From Aquila chrysaetos chrysaetos (Eukaryota > Chordata > Aves > Accipitriformes > Accipitridae): DNA of 64,000 bases. The stretch spans positions 46,673,541-46,737,540 of the forward strand of contig NC_044011.1 of the NCBI RefSeq assembly GCF_900496995.4, given 5' to 3'. Shown here one piece after another: positions 21,801-34,530 of the stretch; within the stretch, counting starts at the first letter, position 1; each line of letters opens with the position of its first letter. A program made the position numbers and the translations under genes. The notes beneath the pieces are model-generated. The model was given only the letters and a program-made list of their open reading frames with translations, was not told where the DNA came from and made no database searches.

Positions 21801-24800
21801 CACCCTGTGCTCTCACTGGGGCGTGTTAACTCTGAAACCTAATGATGATGATGTTAATACTATCCTGTGGCTGCAGCTTTGCTCTGTCATCTTTAAAATC
21901 CAGTGACAGGAGATCGTGGCTCCATCATCCCCCCTCCATCATGTTGGCGAGAGTTGGATGGATCCGGATCTGGAGGATGCTTGCACCCCAAAATCCCCTT
22001 TTACTTGCAGAATTCAACCAAAATTTCTCACCTTGGCCAAATCTGAGTCTAAAAAGGGCCGGGAGAGCTGGTGCTTGAGCTGCGGGCACGGGACCGAACC
22101 CTTTGGCATCAGCTCCAGCTTTAGCCACCTCGCCGCTTCAAATCCTCTAATGCTTTAACCAGATCGAAAAAATTAAGCCGCTCCCGGCACTCATACGCAT
22201 ATCGGGGGGGCGGGGGGACCTCCAGGCTGCTATTTGGGCTGAAAAACCTGGATTTTCATCCAGCCGCCCTGAGCTAAGCACCTGCCCGGGTGTTTTCCCT
22301 CTGCTCCAGCCCATCTGCCAGGATTTTTTCCCTATGGAAAAAATGACCTTTCCATCTACCTTTAAAAATACCTTCCCATTTTTTCCCTATGGAAAAAAAA
22401 TACCTTTCAATTTACTTTTAAAAATACCTTTCCATTTTTTCCCCAGGGGAAAAAATACCTTTACATTTACCTTTAAAAATACCTTCAATTTTTCTCCCTA
22501 GGGAAAAAATACCTTTACATTTACCTTTAAAAATGCCTTTAATTTTTTTCCCCCATGGAAAAAAAACCCCAAACAAAACCACCTTTAAATTTACCTTTGA
22601 AATTTTTCTCTATGGAGAAAAAATACCTTTAAATCCCGACGCGCCTACGGCAACCTCGATATTAATCACTGCGCCTATATTAAACACCCCATCCTCTTCT
22701 AAAATCGCATCATTTCACCCCAAAAAAGCTGCTTCCCGGCTCAAGGCGCCTGAACGCCCCCTAAAAAGCACCCCCCCCCCCCCCAAAAAAAAACCCACCC
22801 GACCCTATAAGCTATTAACCGTATGGGGAATTAAAGGCTGGAGGCGGCTGGGGTTTGATGACCCCGCTCGATAGGATTAAGGCGCTGGAGTCATGTGAAA
22901 CCCAGACCCAAATTAAATCCCAAGAGACCAAGCTTGGGATTTAAAATACACAGCGGGAATCTGGCTGGAAAAACGACCCCTAGGAAAAAAAAAACCTCGG
23001 AAAAAGGTCAAAGAGCATCTTGGTGATGTGACGCAGCCACTCAGCTTTTTTTTTTTTTATTATTATTTTTGGGGGATTTTTTTTTTTTTCTTCCCTTAAC
23101 TCCGACTATTTATAAATGGGCAGATAGGAGATGCCGGGCTGCGGAGCAGCGTCCGTTGGGAAAATCCATGGTGGCTTTTCTCACGACCCCGGGGTGGGGG
23201 TGGGGGGGCAGAAAGCGCCATATCCTCCGGAGAGGCCAAATTTGGGAAAAAAAAATAAAATAAAATAATAATAATGATAATACGTGACTTTGCTATAGAT
23301 AGAAACGTGCTTTAACCCCTGATGTAGGAGAAGGAAGCGGCCATGGGATGGGAAGGGGATGGGATGGGATTGGGGATGGGATGGGAAGGGGATGGGATGG
23401 GATTGGGGATGGGATTAGGATGGGAACGGGATGGGAATAGAATGGGAATGGGGATTGGGGATGGGATTGGGATGGGGATGGGTTTAGGATGGGAATGGGG
23501 ATGGGTTGGGGATTGGAATGGGATGGGGATGGGAATGGGGATTGGGATGGGGACGAGGACAGGGATGCCGAGCATCACCCCTTGTTTTGCTTTTCCCCAT
23601 CACGATCCCGAATGGACCCCACAGGGTGGGGATGGGATGTTTGAAAGCAAACTTAAAGGAAAAACACCCCTTTTGGGCTCAAAAGCATCTTTTTCCTGTG
23701 GTTTTGCACTCTCAGTCTCTACCGCATCACATCCCGGGACTCGGGCGTGACTTTTTTGGGGGAATCCATCACCAGCTGGTGCAAACTAACACCGTTGGGA
23801 TGCTCCTTCATTGCATCCCGGCGGGATTTAAGGACGAAGCGACCCCTGTGCCTCATCCCAACACCCTTTAATTAACTTTTAGCATGGAAAAAAAATTAAA
23901 ACAAACCCTCAAGGAGCAAATCCCATCAGCTCCGGGAGCAGGGACCCCCACCCAGCGTCCCGCCGGGGAGGAAACGCCGGGGCCATTGTTTTTGGGGCCG
24001 TTTCCTTTCCCCAAAGGCCTCTCCTTCGCCAAGGGACGTTTCCCTTTGGAGCAACCGTTGCGTTTCCGAAAAAACTCAAGTAGGGTTGGGAATAATGGGG
24101 GGGTGGGGGTGGGAACCCCACAGACAGAGAGGGGTTGAGACCCATCCCCGCCAAAAACCAGCTGGGTTGGCCATAAAGCAGTGGTAAACAAGGGAGGCGG
24201 CAGGGTTTTATCATGGGAAAAAGATAAAAAAATTCATTTTTTTCCCCGCCCGACACCGTGCAGGGAGGTGAATTATCGGCTCCGACACATTGGGGTGCCC
24301 TGTCCCCACCCAAGGGGTGGCTTCGGGTTTGGGGGTGCGGGACGGTGCCGTTTGGCAATCCCATGGAACAAAGCGGCTTTTCTCGGGGGACCCAGATTTT
24401 CCCCTCTCGGGGCACCCCAAAAGCAGACGGGGGGTGTGTGTGTGAATGCCCCCCCCCCCCCTTCCCAGCACCCACCTGCCTGCTGGGGTGGGGGGGATCG
24501 AGGCTTCGGACAGGGACCGCTGGCTGCTGTGACCCCCCCCCTCCCAAAACTCCCCAGCGTCCTGCCCGGGGATCCCCAGCTCCTACAACCTCTCACTGCG
24601 TGCCCCCCCCCCCCCCCCCCCCGGGGCTGCTCCTCGCCTTGCCCGGTGACCCCCCCCCCCCCCCTCCCCGGTACACCCGACCCCCCCTCCCCGGTACCTC
24701 CGACCTCCCCCCCCACAACTCCTTCCCGCCCGACCCGCTGCGTCCCATTTCTCCTGCATCTTACCGGCTGCCCCCCCCCCGCTCCCCAGCCCCGGTGTGT

Positions 24801-24896
24801 CCCCGTCCCCCCCCCAGTCCCGGTGCCCCCCCCCCCCGCCCCGGGCTCACCCAGCAGCGCTGCCAGCGCCAGCGCGGCCCGCGGGAGCGCGCCCAT
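15871..24896 (-). CDS. ESAM: Endothelial cell-selective adhesion molecule, 7 coding exons
   Basis: Exons: 24851-24896, 19169-19326, 17497-17710, 17244-17399, 16852-16974, 16580-16718, 15871-16223. Splice phases match throughout. The last exon is one base too long, giving a +1 frameshift in an 11-G run at 15959-15969; without it the product is 395 aa (human 390). Order: signal peptide ([16 protein letters not shown]), V-type Ig domain, C2-type Ig domain with both Cys, a membrane helix at about residues 236-256 ([20 protein letters not shown]), a basic RRKKR stop-transfer and a cytoplasmic tail ([12 protein letters not shown]) ending SLV, a PDZ ligand known in mammals to bind MAGI-1. As I recall for human ESAM, the first V-domain Cys is replaced (AVLPAWYT). 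It is a homophilic adhesion protein of endothelial tight junctions and platelets. Sequons NIS, NAT, NLT, NVT and NLS are present. Confidence 0.93.
16405..16560. repeat. Three tandem copies of a 55-58 bp unit in ESAM intron 6
   Basis: Units begin at about 16410, 16467 and 16522. Each contains CTGAAACCTA..GATGAC and GAAACCTCCTCC-like sequence. The first 23 bases of the first unit recur exactly at 21826-21848, in ESAM intron 1. Confidence 0.8.
17880..19115. repeat. Minisatellite filling ESAM intron 2
   Basis: About 1.2 kb of roughly 30-33 bp units on the theme CATCTCCCCATCATGGGCAC and CACGAGCATC. It occupies most of the 1458-nt intron 17711-19168. Long open frames on both strands come from the repeat. 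Confidence 0.9.
19327..20760 (-). other. ESAM: ESAM intron 1, proximal part
   Basis: GC-rich intronic sequence with C-runs, a T-run at about 20109-20124 and an A-run at about 20574-20595. No feature is recognised beyond these. Confidence 0.45.
20870..21615. repeat. Diverged tandem duplication, AT-rich, about 360-380 bp per unit
   Basis: The block at about 20876-21000 (TTAAATTTAGATAATATATA, CATTGTAATTTCTATA) recurs at about 21254-21385. The block at 21179-21250 (CCACAGCTCCTAAACCTCC, AGCTGGGAAAATCCAGGT) recurs at 21533-21605. Between these blocks each copy carries a different expansion of ATA/TAA triplets. The region is an AT-rich island in a GC-rich intron. Confidence 0.8.
22300..22640. repeat. 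Tandem repeat of about 60 bp in ESAM intron 1
   Basis: Four to five units containing CCCTATGGAAAAAA, ACCTTT, ATTTACCTTTAAAAATACC. The spacing between TTTTCCC landmarks is about 60-65 bp. Confidence 0.85.
22640..23335 (-). other. ESAM: ESAM intron 1 between two repeats
   Basis: No coding feature. It has T-runs and an ATT-rich stretch near 23046-23092, and AATAAAATAAAATAATAATA at about 23251. Confidence 0.45.
23340..23575. repeat. GGGATGGGATTGG minisatellite
   Basis: Purine-rich units of 5-12 bp (GGGAT, GGGGAT, GGGAATGGGGATT). The minus strand reads as an (Pro-Ile/His-Pro-Ser)n artefact frame. G-quadruplex potential on the plus strand. Confidence 0.85.
23580..24850 (-). other. ESAM: ESAM intron 1, 5' end
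   Basis: Non-repetitive to 24400, then very C-rich with many poly-C runs up to the donor of exon 1. No other gene is supported. Confidence 0.45.
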
Positions 24897-25110
24897 GGCC
24901 GGAGCCGCCGCCGCCGCCGCCTCAGCAGGTGCCGGGGCCGCGCCTGGGCGGGGCGGGGCCCCGCAGGTGGGGGCGTGGCCTGGGCGCAGAGGGGGGCGGG
25001 GGGAGGAGGAAAAGGGGCGGGGCTTCTTCCTACCCCACCCCACGGAGCGGGTTGGGGGCGGGGCGGGCGCAGCCCCAGGCAGTGTCCCGCCCACCCCCCC
25101 CCAGCCGTGA
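24897..25110 (-). promoter_or_regulatory. ESAM: Putative ESAM promoter, CpG-rich
   Basis: A GC-rich, CpG-dense stretch of about 210 bp immediately upstream of the ESAM ATG, with GGGCGGGG boxes and a (GCC)n run. No TATA box is evident. Confidence 0.5.
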
Positions 25111-26120
25111 ATACAACGATTAATTAATTATTGGGGTTATTGCTAATTAATTATGATACTAAGGTTATAAGGGGGGGGGGGGTGTGCAACTTGGCACACC
25201 GATGTAAGCCCCGGGGGGGGGGGGGGTACAGGGACCCCTAACCCCCCCCCCAGCCCTGTCCCTCCTGTAGTGGCAGGGGGGAGCATCCCCTCCAGCCCCT
25301 CGACAGCCCCGGGGGCCTTTGGATAAACACATTAATCCTCAACAAGAAATTACCCAAAAAAGGCCATTTTTGAGCCTCCGGATCAAGCTCCCCCCATTTT
25401 AGGGAGCCCTGGGCTGAATCCTCCCCGGCTCGGCCGAGGTTATCCCGGTCCTCGATCCAACCAGGGTCAGACCTCAGAGCAGGAGCCAAGAGATTAGACG
25501 CCGGCGGCAGAAGAGGAGGCGGGGGGGGGGGGGGCAGAATTAATCCCCTCTCGCCCTCATCTCCCCCCATAAATCCAGCCTGGCCGCCGGGATTGCAGGA
25601 TTCGGCCTCGGGGAGCAAGGAGGCTTTTGGGGGATCGACCCTGCCAGATCCCACCGGGATCTCACCTTTTCCCTGCCGCCAGTCTCAGCTCCTGGTCCAT
25701 CTGATCCTTCCCTCTCAGCTCCCAGCAGAGGCTCTTCGGGGCAAGTCACCCTATTTTGGGGCGACTCACCCTATTTTGAGCACTGGAGCAAGGCGGGGGG
25801 GGTCATCTCCCTCCTCTTCCTCTCTCTGCCGTCTCAGGGGTCCACCGCATCCAAAGGTGACGCCAAGCTCCAGCCAGGCAGCGGTCCTCACGTTTTCAAA
25901 CAGTTCGGGCATCTCCATGGGGAAGGAAACCAGCTCCAGTGGTACGCACCCCCCCCCCCCCCCCCCGAAATAAATAAACTAAACATCTCTCGCAATAACG
26001 ACCCCTGGAACGAAGCCCCGGTGGAAATATCCCAGGAAAAGACTTCTGCCCCCCCCCCCCAATTCCCCCCCCTTGAGGAGGAGAAAGACATTTGCTGAAG
26101 CCCATACGTGTTTGCTTGAT
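25111..26120. other. ESAM to MSANTD2 intergenic gap
   Basis: A TTAATTAATTATT / CTAATTAATTATGAT patch at about 25117-25160, then G- and C-run rich sequence. No gene is recognised. Confidence 0.5.
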
Positions 26121-27195
26121 TTTATTAGGACCGACACATTCATCGTATGTCACAACTTCACCGATCGATGAGCTTTAGAAAATAAAAAACCGAAACTGCC
26201 AGCGCCAGCCAGCGAGATAATGGGGCTTATATAGTAACACGTCTGAAAAAGGCATTAAATGCGTCCTCCCCCGTCCCCGTGTCCGTCCCCGTCCCCGTGT
26301 CCCCAGCCCCCCCCAAACCCCCCCTTCCCCATTCTCACAGCTTTGATTGTATCCATAAGCATGGTTCGACAAAAACAAAACAAAACAAAAGTTTCCCAGC
26401 TGCCAGGTTATTCTCACAAAGAGGCTAACTAGAACGCCAAAAAAAAAAAAAAAAAAAAAAAAACAAAACACCAACCACCCCCCCCCCCAAACCAAAACAA
26501 CAACAAAAAAAAACAAAATAAGAAAAATAAAAAGGCCAGGAATTATTTTAATGTTAAAAAATAAAATAAAATAAAAGCAGATATGGCAACGCTACTAGTA
26601 AAGTGGAATACATCACAGAAACCAAAGTCTTTTTGCAGGCAACACTGTTTGGAGAGAGGAGAACACTTGATGGGTGAAAAAAGTGAAGTTCTAAATTATA
26701 TACAATAGTATCTAAGGGTGGCTTTGAAAAACAGTCTCCTTTAATGTGATTCAACGTTTAACTTGCCGTTATCTATTGCTTATTTATTCAGATCCGTAAT
26801 AACACTTAAGAGAGAGACGGATGTGTAAAAATGAGACACGGTGGAATAAAGAAAAACCAAAAAAAAAAAACCAGCTTCTCATATGAAAACGCCACATGTA
26901 CGTGCTTGTCCGATGTGGAATGTACCTACAGTCGTTTCATGGGCCGGGGGCTTCTCCTCGCCGCGCCGCTCCGGTAGGAAAACCGGCCGGTCCGTCCGGC
27001 AAGAGAGCCGGGACACGCTCGCTTGCTGGGGATGAGCTCGTGGAAAGCGCCCCGCGAGCCTCTTTATCACCCCAAAACTCGTTTCCAGGCGGAAAAGTCC
27101 GACTTGCCCAGCTGTGAACAGACAGGATCCGAAAGCGTCTGGTAGCGAGATGGAAAAAAGGGGCGGAAAGCCCTAATCCTTATGAAGGACGAGAC
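26121..27195 (-). other. MSANTD2: MSANTD2 3'UTR with two AATAAA signals
   Basis: Minus-strand AATAAA hexamers lie at 26783-26788 and 26121-26126, about 410 and 1070 nt after the stop. Between them are A/T-rich simple sequences, including a T-tract (minus strand) at about 26440-26463. Two alternative transcript ends are plausible. Confidence 0.5.
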
Positions 27196-30100
27196 TCAGT
27201 TGTTAAATTTTAAGGGGTATCCGATGGCTTTTTCCAGGCACTCTACCAAAGAGCCGGCGGAAAGAAAATCCCTCTCCACTTCCACAAATTTGATGTAGAT
27301 GGATTTGGGCGACACGCCGGGCTCTACGACGCAGTTCTGAGATAAAAAGGCGTTGATCCCGACCCAATCTTTGCTGAAGGTTTTGGTGTTTGCCTGAAAG
27401 TGTAAAAACAGGCACTGCTGGAGAGTCCGGACCTCGGCGATGCCGAGGTAACAGTAGATAATCCGGGCGGATTCCATATCCACCCGGAGGGAGGCTTGCG
27501 GCGAAGGGACCTCCAGCTCCCCTTGAGTCTCATTGCCAGGATCGGACCCCCTGTGCTCGGCGAGAGGGGACGGGGGTTTCTCGTGGCACTCTTCGTAACC
27601 GATGGCGTACAAGCCGGGGCTTTTGGGGATCCCTCCCGGTAATAAATACTGAACGATGTTTCCTCCGGTGGGTTTGGAGTGAGCGATGGGTATCCAGTCG
27701 ATCTCCATGTGCAGCTCGAGGCATCTGGCTTCGCTGATGGTGATCTCCAGGAATTTGTAATAAACGTTTTTCCAGTTCATTTTCTGCACTCTGGTCATGA
27801 TAACCCGACCCTCCGGTTTTTCCGAGTTGAAATATTCCCGGAGCCGCTTGCCGAGGGGTACCTGCGAGCTGATCTCCGCATAGTGGTAACGAATATCCTC
27901 CTTCCAGCGGGTGTTGTAACCGATGCCGAAAATGGCCAGTTTGTTAGAAAGATGTAGCCTGGAGAAGTCCGTCCAGCTCTGAAACAGCTCCCACTTCAAC
28001 TGGACCGACTCCAAGATTTGCATAATATTCTGCATGACGTCACGCTTCCTGGAAATTAAAAAACACGGAGAGAAGGATAAAGGCATCAGTAAACCGGAGC
28101 TGCAAAGCCATCCCGGCGAACGCACCGACCTTTGGGAAATATTAAACCCTTCCAGCTTTCTTGGCTGCTTTTTAGGTGGTGGGTATTTTATTACTATATA
28201 CGTCCTAGTTAGCTAGGTGAGTTTATGGATTATAACACCACACTGACGGTTTTTTTAATTAATTTCAGCAAAACCAAAGAAAAACCCAACCCAAACTCCT
28301 TCCGGTATCTCCAGCAAACCGCAATCTCTGCTGGAAATGAGATTTTGTGCAAAAAGTTCTGCAGAAGATAACCCAGCAAAGAAAATGAGAGCTGATAAAT
28401 CCCCAAGTTCAGCTTCCAAGAAAGATTTCTGCTCTTACCAACCCCCAAAACCCACACGGGGGAAATGTCCTGCTCCTACCTATGCCGCTTCAGAGCAATT
28501 ACAAGCAAACACGTGTCTGGTGTCGCTAAACAAATGCAACCTCCGTTACTGGGTTATTCTTTACAGCCGTGCGTTCCCATCGGCACACGGTCCGTCGCAG
28601 ATGACCGGAGCTGCATCCCTAATTTGCAACCACCACTCAAAATGCTTCCGCCTCATCATTACTCCAAAATTCACGTGAGCAAACAGGGCTGTAATTGTAA
28701 AAACTACAAAGCAAGCGCCAAGCAGCTCCAAAAGGCTCAGTCCCAGCACTGGATCAGAAACAGGGCTCAAGGGACCAACCCCACAGAGCAGACGATGCCG
28801 GTGAAGATGACCTGCGCCCGGACACAAGCGACGCAATAACCCGCTGCAGGATGGATGGCAGAAATCCCTCTTGGATAGCCAACAAAGAAATCCCCACGTT
28901 TCCAAAGATTTCTTTTCCCTCCTGGTAACGGCACCGGCATCAAAGTGAGTTTCCACGGAGGGAATTACGCTTTGCTAAGCGATCGGGAGAAAGCATTCAC
29001 GTGTGCCTGAAGCAAGCTGGAACAGCTTCCTCCAGGATGAATGAGACACTTAGAGTGTAATTAGCTAGTAGGGAGAACTACTAATTTTAGGAGTTATTGT
29101 CCTATAATCAAAGCTGTAGGAAGATAATACGACTTGTTTGGTAATGGAGAAATCTCTCTTGGTCCAACAAGTGGGATTTAAAAGCTTGTTCTGCGCAACT
29201 CTCCTCCCTTTTATCTGTTGCGCCGCATCTGTAAAGCTGAACTGCAATGGCACAGGGGTCACCGCATCCCCGCAAGGGTCCTGCCTCCTCCCGTGTCCCA
29301 CCAGCACATTCAGCATCTTTAGTCCCCATGCCAGGCGACACCAGTCATCTTCTGCGGGGCATGCACGAACTTCCCTCCTCCTGTGGGGTCATAAGGATCG
29401 CTCCAACTCCCTAAAATCGGCCTTTCCCAACAGCTCCCCGATGGAGTTAAGCATGAGGCTGGCCAGGACACAATGGTCTTCAAGCAATAGCAGATATGAC
29501 GCCACACAAACGGCACAAGGATACACCTGGGGTTGAGACCGGCAGCTGCATTTCTACCCAATAAATCCCTAAGTGGATCAGAAGGTGTCTTTCTTCCATC
29601 CTATTGATATAAGGGTTCAAAGAAAAAAGGTTTGGGAGCTGCAGACCCTTCCCACGGTGCTGGAGAGGTCCAGCCTCACAGCCTCTCACCTCAAAAAACC
29701 TGCTTCTATAGGTGCAAATACAACACACGTGATTTTGGGAAGGTTCTCAAAGTCCTTTAGGTGATCTGGTGCCTCCAGGACAGACTGCAGGCATTGGGCT
29801 TGGGACCACAGAGCGCTGCGTTGAGCAGTTTGACGCATGACGGTCGGTGCGCGCCAGCTCTGCAAACCTCAGGTGGGGTGTCCAAACTCTCCAGCAAGAG
29901 GTCTGAGCCATCCAGGCCCAGAGAGCTCGCTCCTCACGGCGACGGGAGGGACCGCAGCCATTGGCATGCTGCCTATCTTAACGATCTAGCACCAGCAACC
30001 GCGCCAGGAGGTTCCCGGATAGGCCTTAAAAAGGCATTTTGGCAAGCGCATCGCCGCTGCACTCGGAGCGTAACTGAGTTTCTGGAGCACCGAGGAGGGG

Positions 30101-30654
30101 ACCTGCTTGGCGAGCGGAGTTGTGTTTGAGCCAGGGGTTTTGAAAAACGCCTGTTGCATCATCAAACTCCCATTTCTTATTTTAAGTTACTTCTGAGGAG
30201 TCATTTCCGCTTCTCCCTGTCTAGCAGCAAAAGAGAAGGCAAGGAGAGAAATACCGTACAAGAAAAATGCGTATTTACCCCCAACCCATTTATATTTACA
30301 CACAAACACCGCAGCAATACTGAACCATCTCAAAGCTTCTCTACAGCTTCCCCAACGCTCCTTCAGATGCTGAGCAGTACAGCGTCGCTATGCTTGGAAA
30401 ACGTCTTTTTTAGACTTTTGGAAGTGGAAATTCACCTTCTGGGGACCAGACAGACAAGGGGACACAGTAAGCGCTGGCTCAGCACAGGGCTGTTTGGTAG
30501 CAGAGAGCCTGTGTTTCACCACTGTTATACACTCATTCGACTCTAGACAGACAGCTGAACTCAATTTAAAGAAAGCAGTCCCATCCAAACCCAGAGACAG
30601 GAGAAAGCAGCGTGGGTAGATTTTCATTCAACAGTGAAGGAACAGAGCTAAGAA

Positions 30655-30686
<32 letters not shown>

Positions 30687-33600
30687 CCCCCACCTTTAAT
30701 AATTACACTATAAATACTCTCGCTAAGTTTAGTTCAGCACAAAATAGAGCTGAAGCTCTGGTGAAAAAAAAAATTAGTCACTCAAACTGCTCCTGCTGGG
30801 AAGAGGAATAATTTCACTAGAGATGATCACTGGTAGCACCTTGTGGATGGGAGAGAAGGGCTTTCCACAGCGGGAATCCATCACTTCGAGCACAGAGGAA
30901 GCAATAGGGAAAAATAAATTTTAAAAAGCTTTGCTTTTCGGTTTTAGCATCTCCTCTTACACCAGGACTCGGTGGTTCGGCAGCCACCCCACTGCGCCTC
31001 GCTTTCCCAGGCTCTAACCAGCACCTCCACGACTCGGCCAAGCAGAGGTATTATAAGCAGCAAGAGTCAAATCATTACTATTATTTGTTTTTCAACGGAA
31101 AAATCCGAGCTAGCAGAGGATTTACCCTGTGTCAGCGCTGTTTGTCACAGGGCAATCTCATTTTTCATCTGCAGAAGGTGCCCTAGAGCTGGGTTTTACC
31201 CTATCGTCAAACCACAACCTCTGTGCTGGAGACTGGCCATCTGCATTTCTTTCTCCTCGGAAGCTTTTGCAATTCAAATGAGGAAAGACGGGAGACAAGA
31301 CTGGTGCAAATTTGTTCTAAGGCGCTGTTTCCAAACAAAAGCGGACTTCAAAGAGCCTGAAACAGCTGGTTTCAGTGAAGGACCCAGCTCCCCAAGCTTT
31401 TTCTAGTTCATCTTCACAAAGCTCACAGTGAATAAAACTGCTCCTCAAATAAATTTAAAATAGCAGAACAGAGTCTTAAGTAGCGTTTCACTTTTCAAAA
31501 GAGTTTATTTGGAGGCAGCAGCGTGCCAAGGGGACGCAGCGGTGAGCAGACGTGGGGGAGAGTCCAGCTGACAGAGCACGGGACCTGGACACAGCTTCGT
31601 TATTGCTCTTCGCTTCCTACGCTGCCGAAAATAAGGCAACCCAGGAAATACGGGAAGTCCTTATATGTCTTCAGAGGCCAGTTATTTACTACCTGAAGTT
31701 AAGAGACGCAGCGCTGTCCATGTTAATGAGCTGTGCAGCTTGCTTGGAGATGGAACGCATTAGGTTTGCTGGTGCGTGATCAGGTCCCGGTGCTGGCTGA
31801 GCTGGCAGGAGCAGCTGAACTCCTCGCAGGCAACAGGAGTAAAGCGAGCTCCCTCTGTTTCTGCAGGTTTGTGGTCAGCTGATAGCGACAGCAGCCTCAC
31901 ACGTGTGTGTTTTATCAGGAAAAGAAGAGCCAGAATAAATTCCAGCACCCAGAGAGCTCAGCGATAGGTTTCCTAGAGCCAGCATCTCGGCGGCACTCTC
32001 CCGCCCTCTCTGCTAGGAAAATAATGTCACGGTGCACGTCTGCTCCCATGGTTTTCCAGAAGCTGCTTAGCTGCAAAAAATCCTTCCAAAAATCCTTCCA
32101 AAATCCCAGGGGAAGGAAAGGTGGAAGCAAAGACAAGATTTTTAGCAATACACGTGCTTACAGTCCACCATCGCCACATTGCAATTTCCCCACGTCAAAA
32201 ATCACAGCACAGGTTCACCAAAGAATCTGAATGCACTACCACTCCCTCCAATTTTATTGAGATTATTTCTGCTGAAAATCTGCACTTGACCAAGAACGCA
32301 GATGAACTGAAGCCCCACCTTCTTCAAAGTAAATTAGGTGTATTTTAAAACATTGGCCAAAGAGGTGAAAAAGTTTGGCATCTATTTATTGTCTGCTGCT
32401 TTTAAGAATAGACGCAATTCTATTTTTTGAAGATAATAAACAAATACCCAGCTTATCTTTGTATTAGCCACCCTTCTCCTGACTGCTTTTAATCTACCAA
32501 GTCAGAGTTTAAAAGGTCCTTGCTCTCATAGTGGGGGGAAAAGTGTAATTTTCAGCAAATCTGTCTTGGAAGATACTTTGCGCTTCCTCCGGGCACGTAA
32601 GACGGGCTTATCACCTGCACGCTTCACAAAATGCCCAAGAGTTCAGAGACTTCTGTGCATTTTAGAGGGAACTTGAGGGCGGAAAAACTGACCAGAAAAC
32701 TCTGAAAGGTCTAATCTACCAAATCTAAACCAGTCGTCCATCTACACAAAAAAAGCTGGAAGGGAAGATTCAGGCAGTCCGAGCCTCCACTTCAGAAAAT
32801 TCAGGATTATTTTCTATGCAAATCCCTAAAGCATACCTTGAAAGGTAAAATTATCCCAGAACAGTCCTAAGCAACTGTTCAAAAAGGCAGTAATAACGTT
32901 TATACTGAAAATGGTTATTTTTCTCCAGGTGATCCCCGAGTTGCTAAACTGAATTTGCTCCACATTAAGAAAAAAGGTCACCTTTGGGTACCGTGAAAAT
33001 CCATCTGAAGTGGGGAGTTTGATGAAGCTAGGCCATTACAATGGAAGCTGCTTCTTTTATTATTTTTATTTTTTTTAGGTTTTGGAGGATTTTTTCATTC
33101 AGTTATAGTAAAAAGCCTCTGTTGTGTTACTAACCAGGGTCGCTATGTTAATATATACAGTGCTGATGACTTCCTACCCTACAGAAGCTTTCCAGCATAG
33201 GAAATACCAGATTGACTTCAGATGACACTACAAATTACTGGTGGGGGAGCTCATGTGTGCAACCCACCCAGAAGGGTCTGCGAGCCAATTTGCAATGGCT
33301 CACTCCCATCGTAGACAGATCTACAACCACCCTGTGCGTTTTAAAACCCTAAAGGTCAGAAGAAAGTAGCCCTGGTCCAAGTAAATATGGCACAATTCCT
33401 TCCATTTTTCAAAATGCTCTGTGTTATTGTTGGCGAGGCAAGGGAGATTCACATGCTCAAAGCATTCGAAACGCTCCAGTATTTGTCAGATTAAACCGAT
33501 CCAAAAGGTTACAAGTCAGCTCCGGAAAGTTATAAAAATAATAATAATAAAATAAAAAAATAAAAAATCACAAGCTTTGGCATGCCTTCCCACCAAGGAG

Positions 33601-34496
33601 GGGAAATGCATGAACTTTTCTTGCAAGCATTACTCACACCAAGCCAACAGTACACACTACTACTGGGGTGCTGCGTCCCCCTTCTTACTCTTTCTTTCCT
33701 CCACTCCTCCTATATTTTTTTTTCCTTACATCCAAAGGGGCAAACTTCAGGCAAATGGAAAAAAAAAAAAGCCAAACCCAAGAGTACAAATAGATCCAAA
33801 CGCTTGGCCTCATGTCACGGTACCCACAGCCTGCCCACACACAGCCCTAATGAATCTGCTGTGTGTTTTATCCACATTTTAAGTCCTTGCATTCATGTAG
33901 TACTCTTGTTTCGTTTGTTGAATGATGAAGCCAAGAAGAGACAGAATTATGAAGCTTTTCAGATGTTCTGAGGTAACTGGATTAATGCATAAAGCAGATT
34001 CAACTGTATGAATAGCCTTGCACAATGTATTTATAATTATAATCAGAAGTTTCAAATATCCTCCCCTCCTGCACAACATCCCCAGAGAAACACATTCCAG
34101 GGTAAAACATTCATAAATTACTTACTGCGTGTCTTCTGAAGATTCCTGTTTTATCTTTAATGTTCTTTTTGTGGTAGGCATTTCATCTAAAAGGTAAAAT
34201 TCCAACACATAATTACTTTTCAAATAATGTTCCTGGGGCTTTTTTTTTTTTTTTTAAAGGCTGAAATTAAATAAAAAAATAAATCAGAGCTGCTTCCTAA
34301 GCCAGCCAGTCCACTAAAGTTCTGCATGAGACAGCTCCAGTTCCTAAATCCTCCATAACTAGAGTATTTTGTTTTCCTTGGAAGAGATGTGGTCAGTTAA
34401 GATCTGAATCTATCTCTGCAAGTGCAAGACCTTTTCAAGGACAAGACTACAATTCCTGCTATTAAAATCACAACAAATTTGATTACAAACTACATT

Positions 34497-34530
<34 letters not shown>

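Noticed and set aside
23312-23578. Pro-Ile/His-Pro repeat peptide frame
   Set aside because: Translation of the GGGAT minisatellite.
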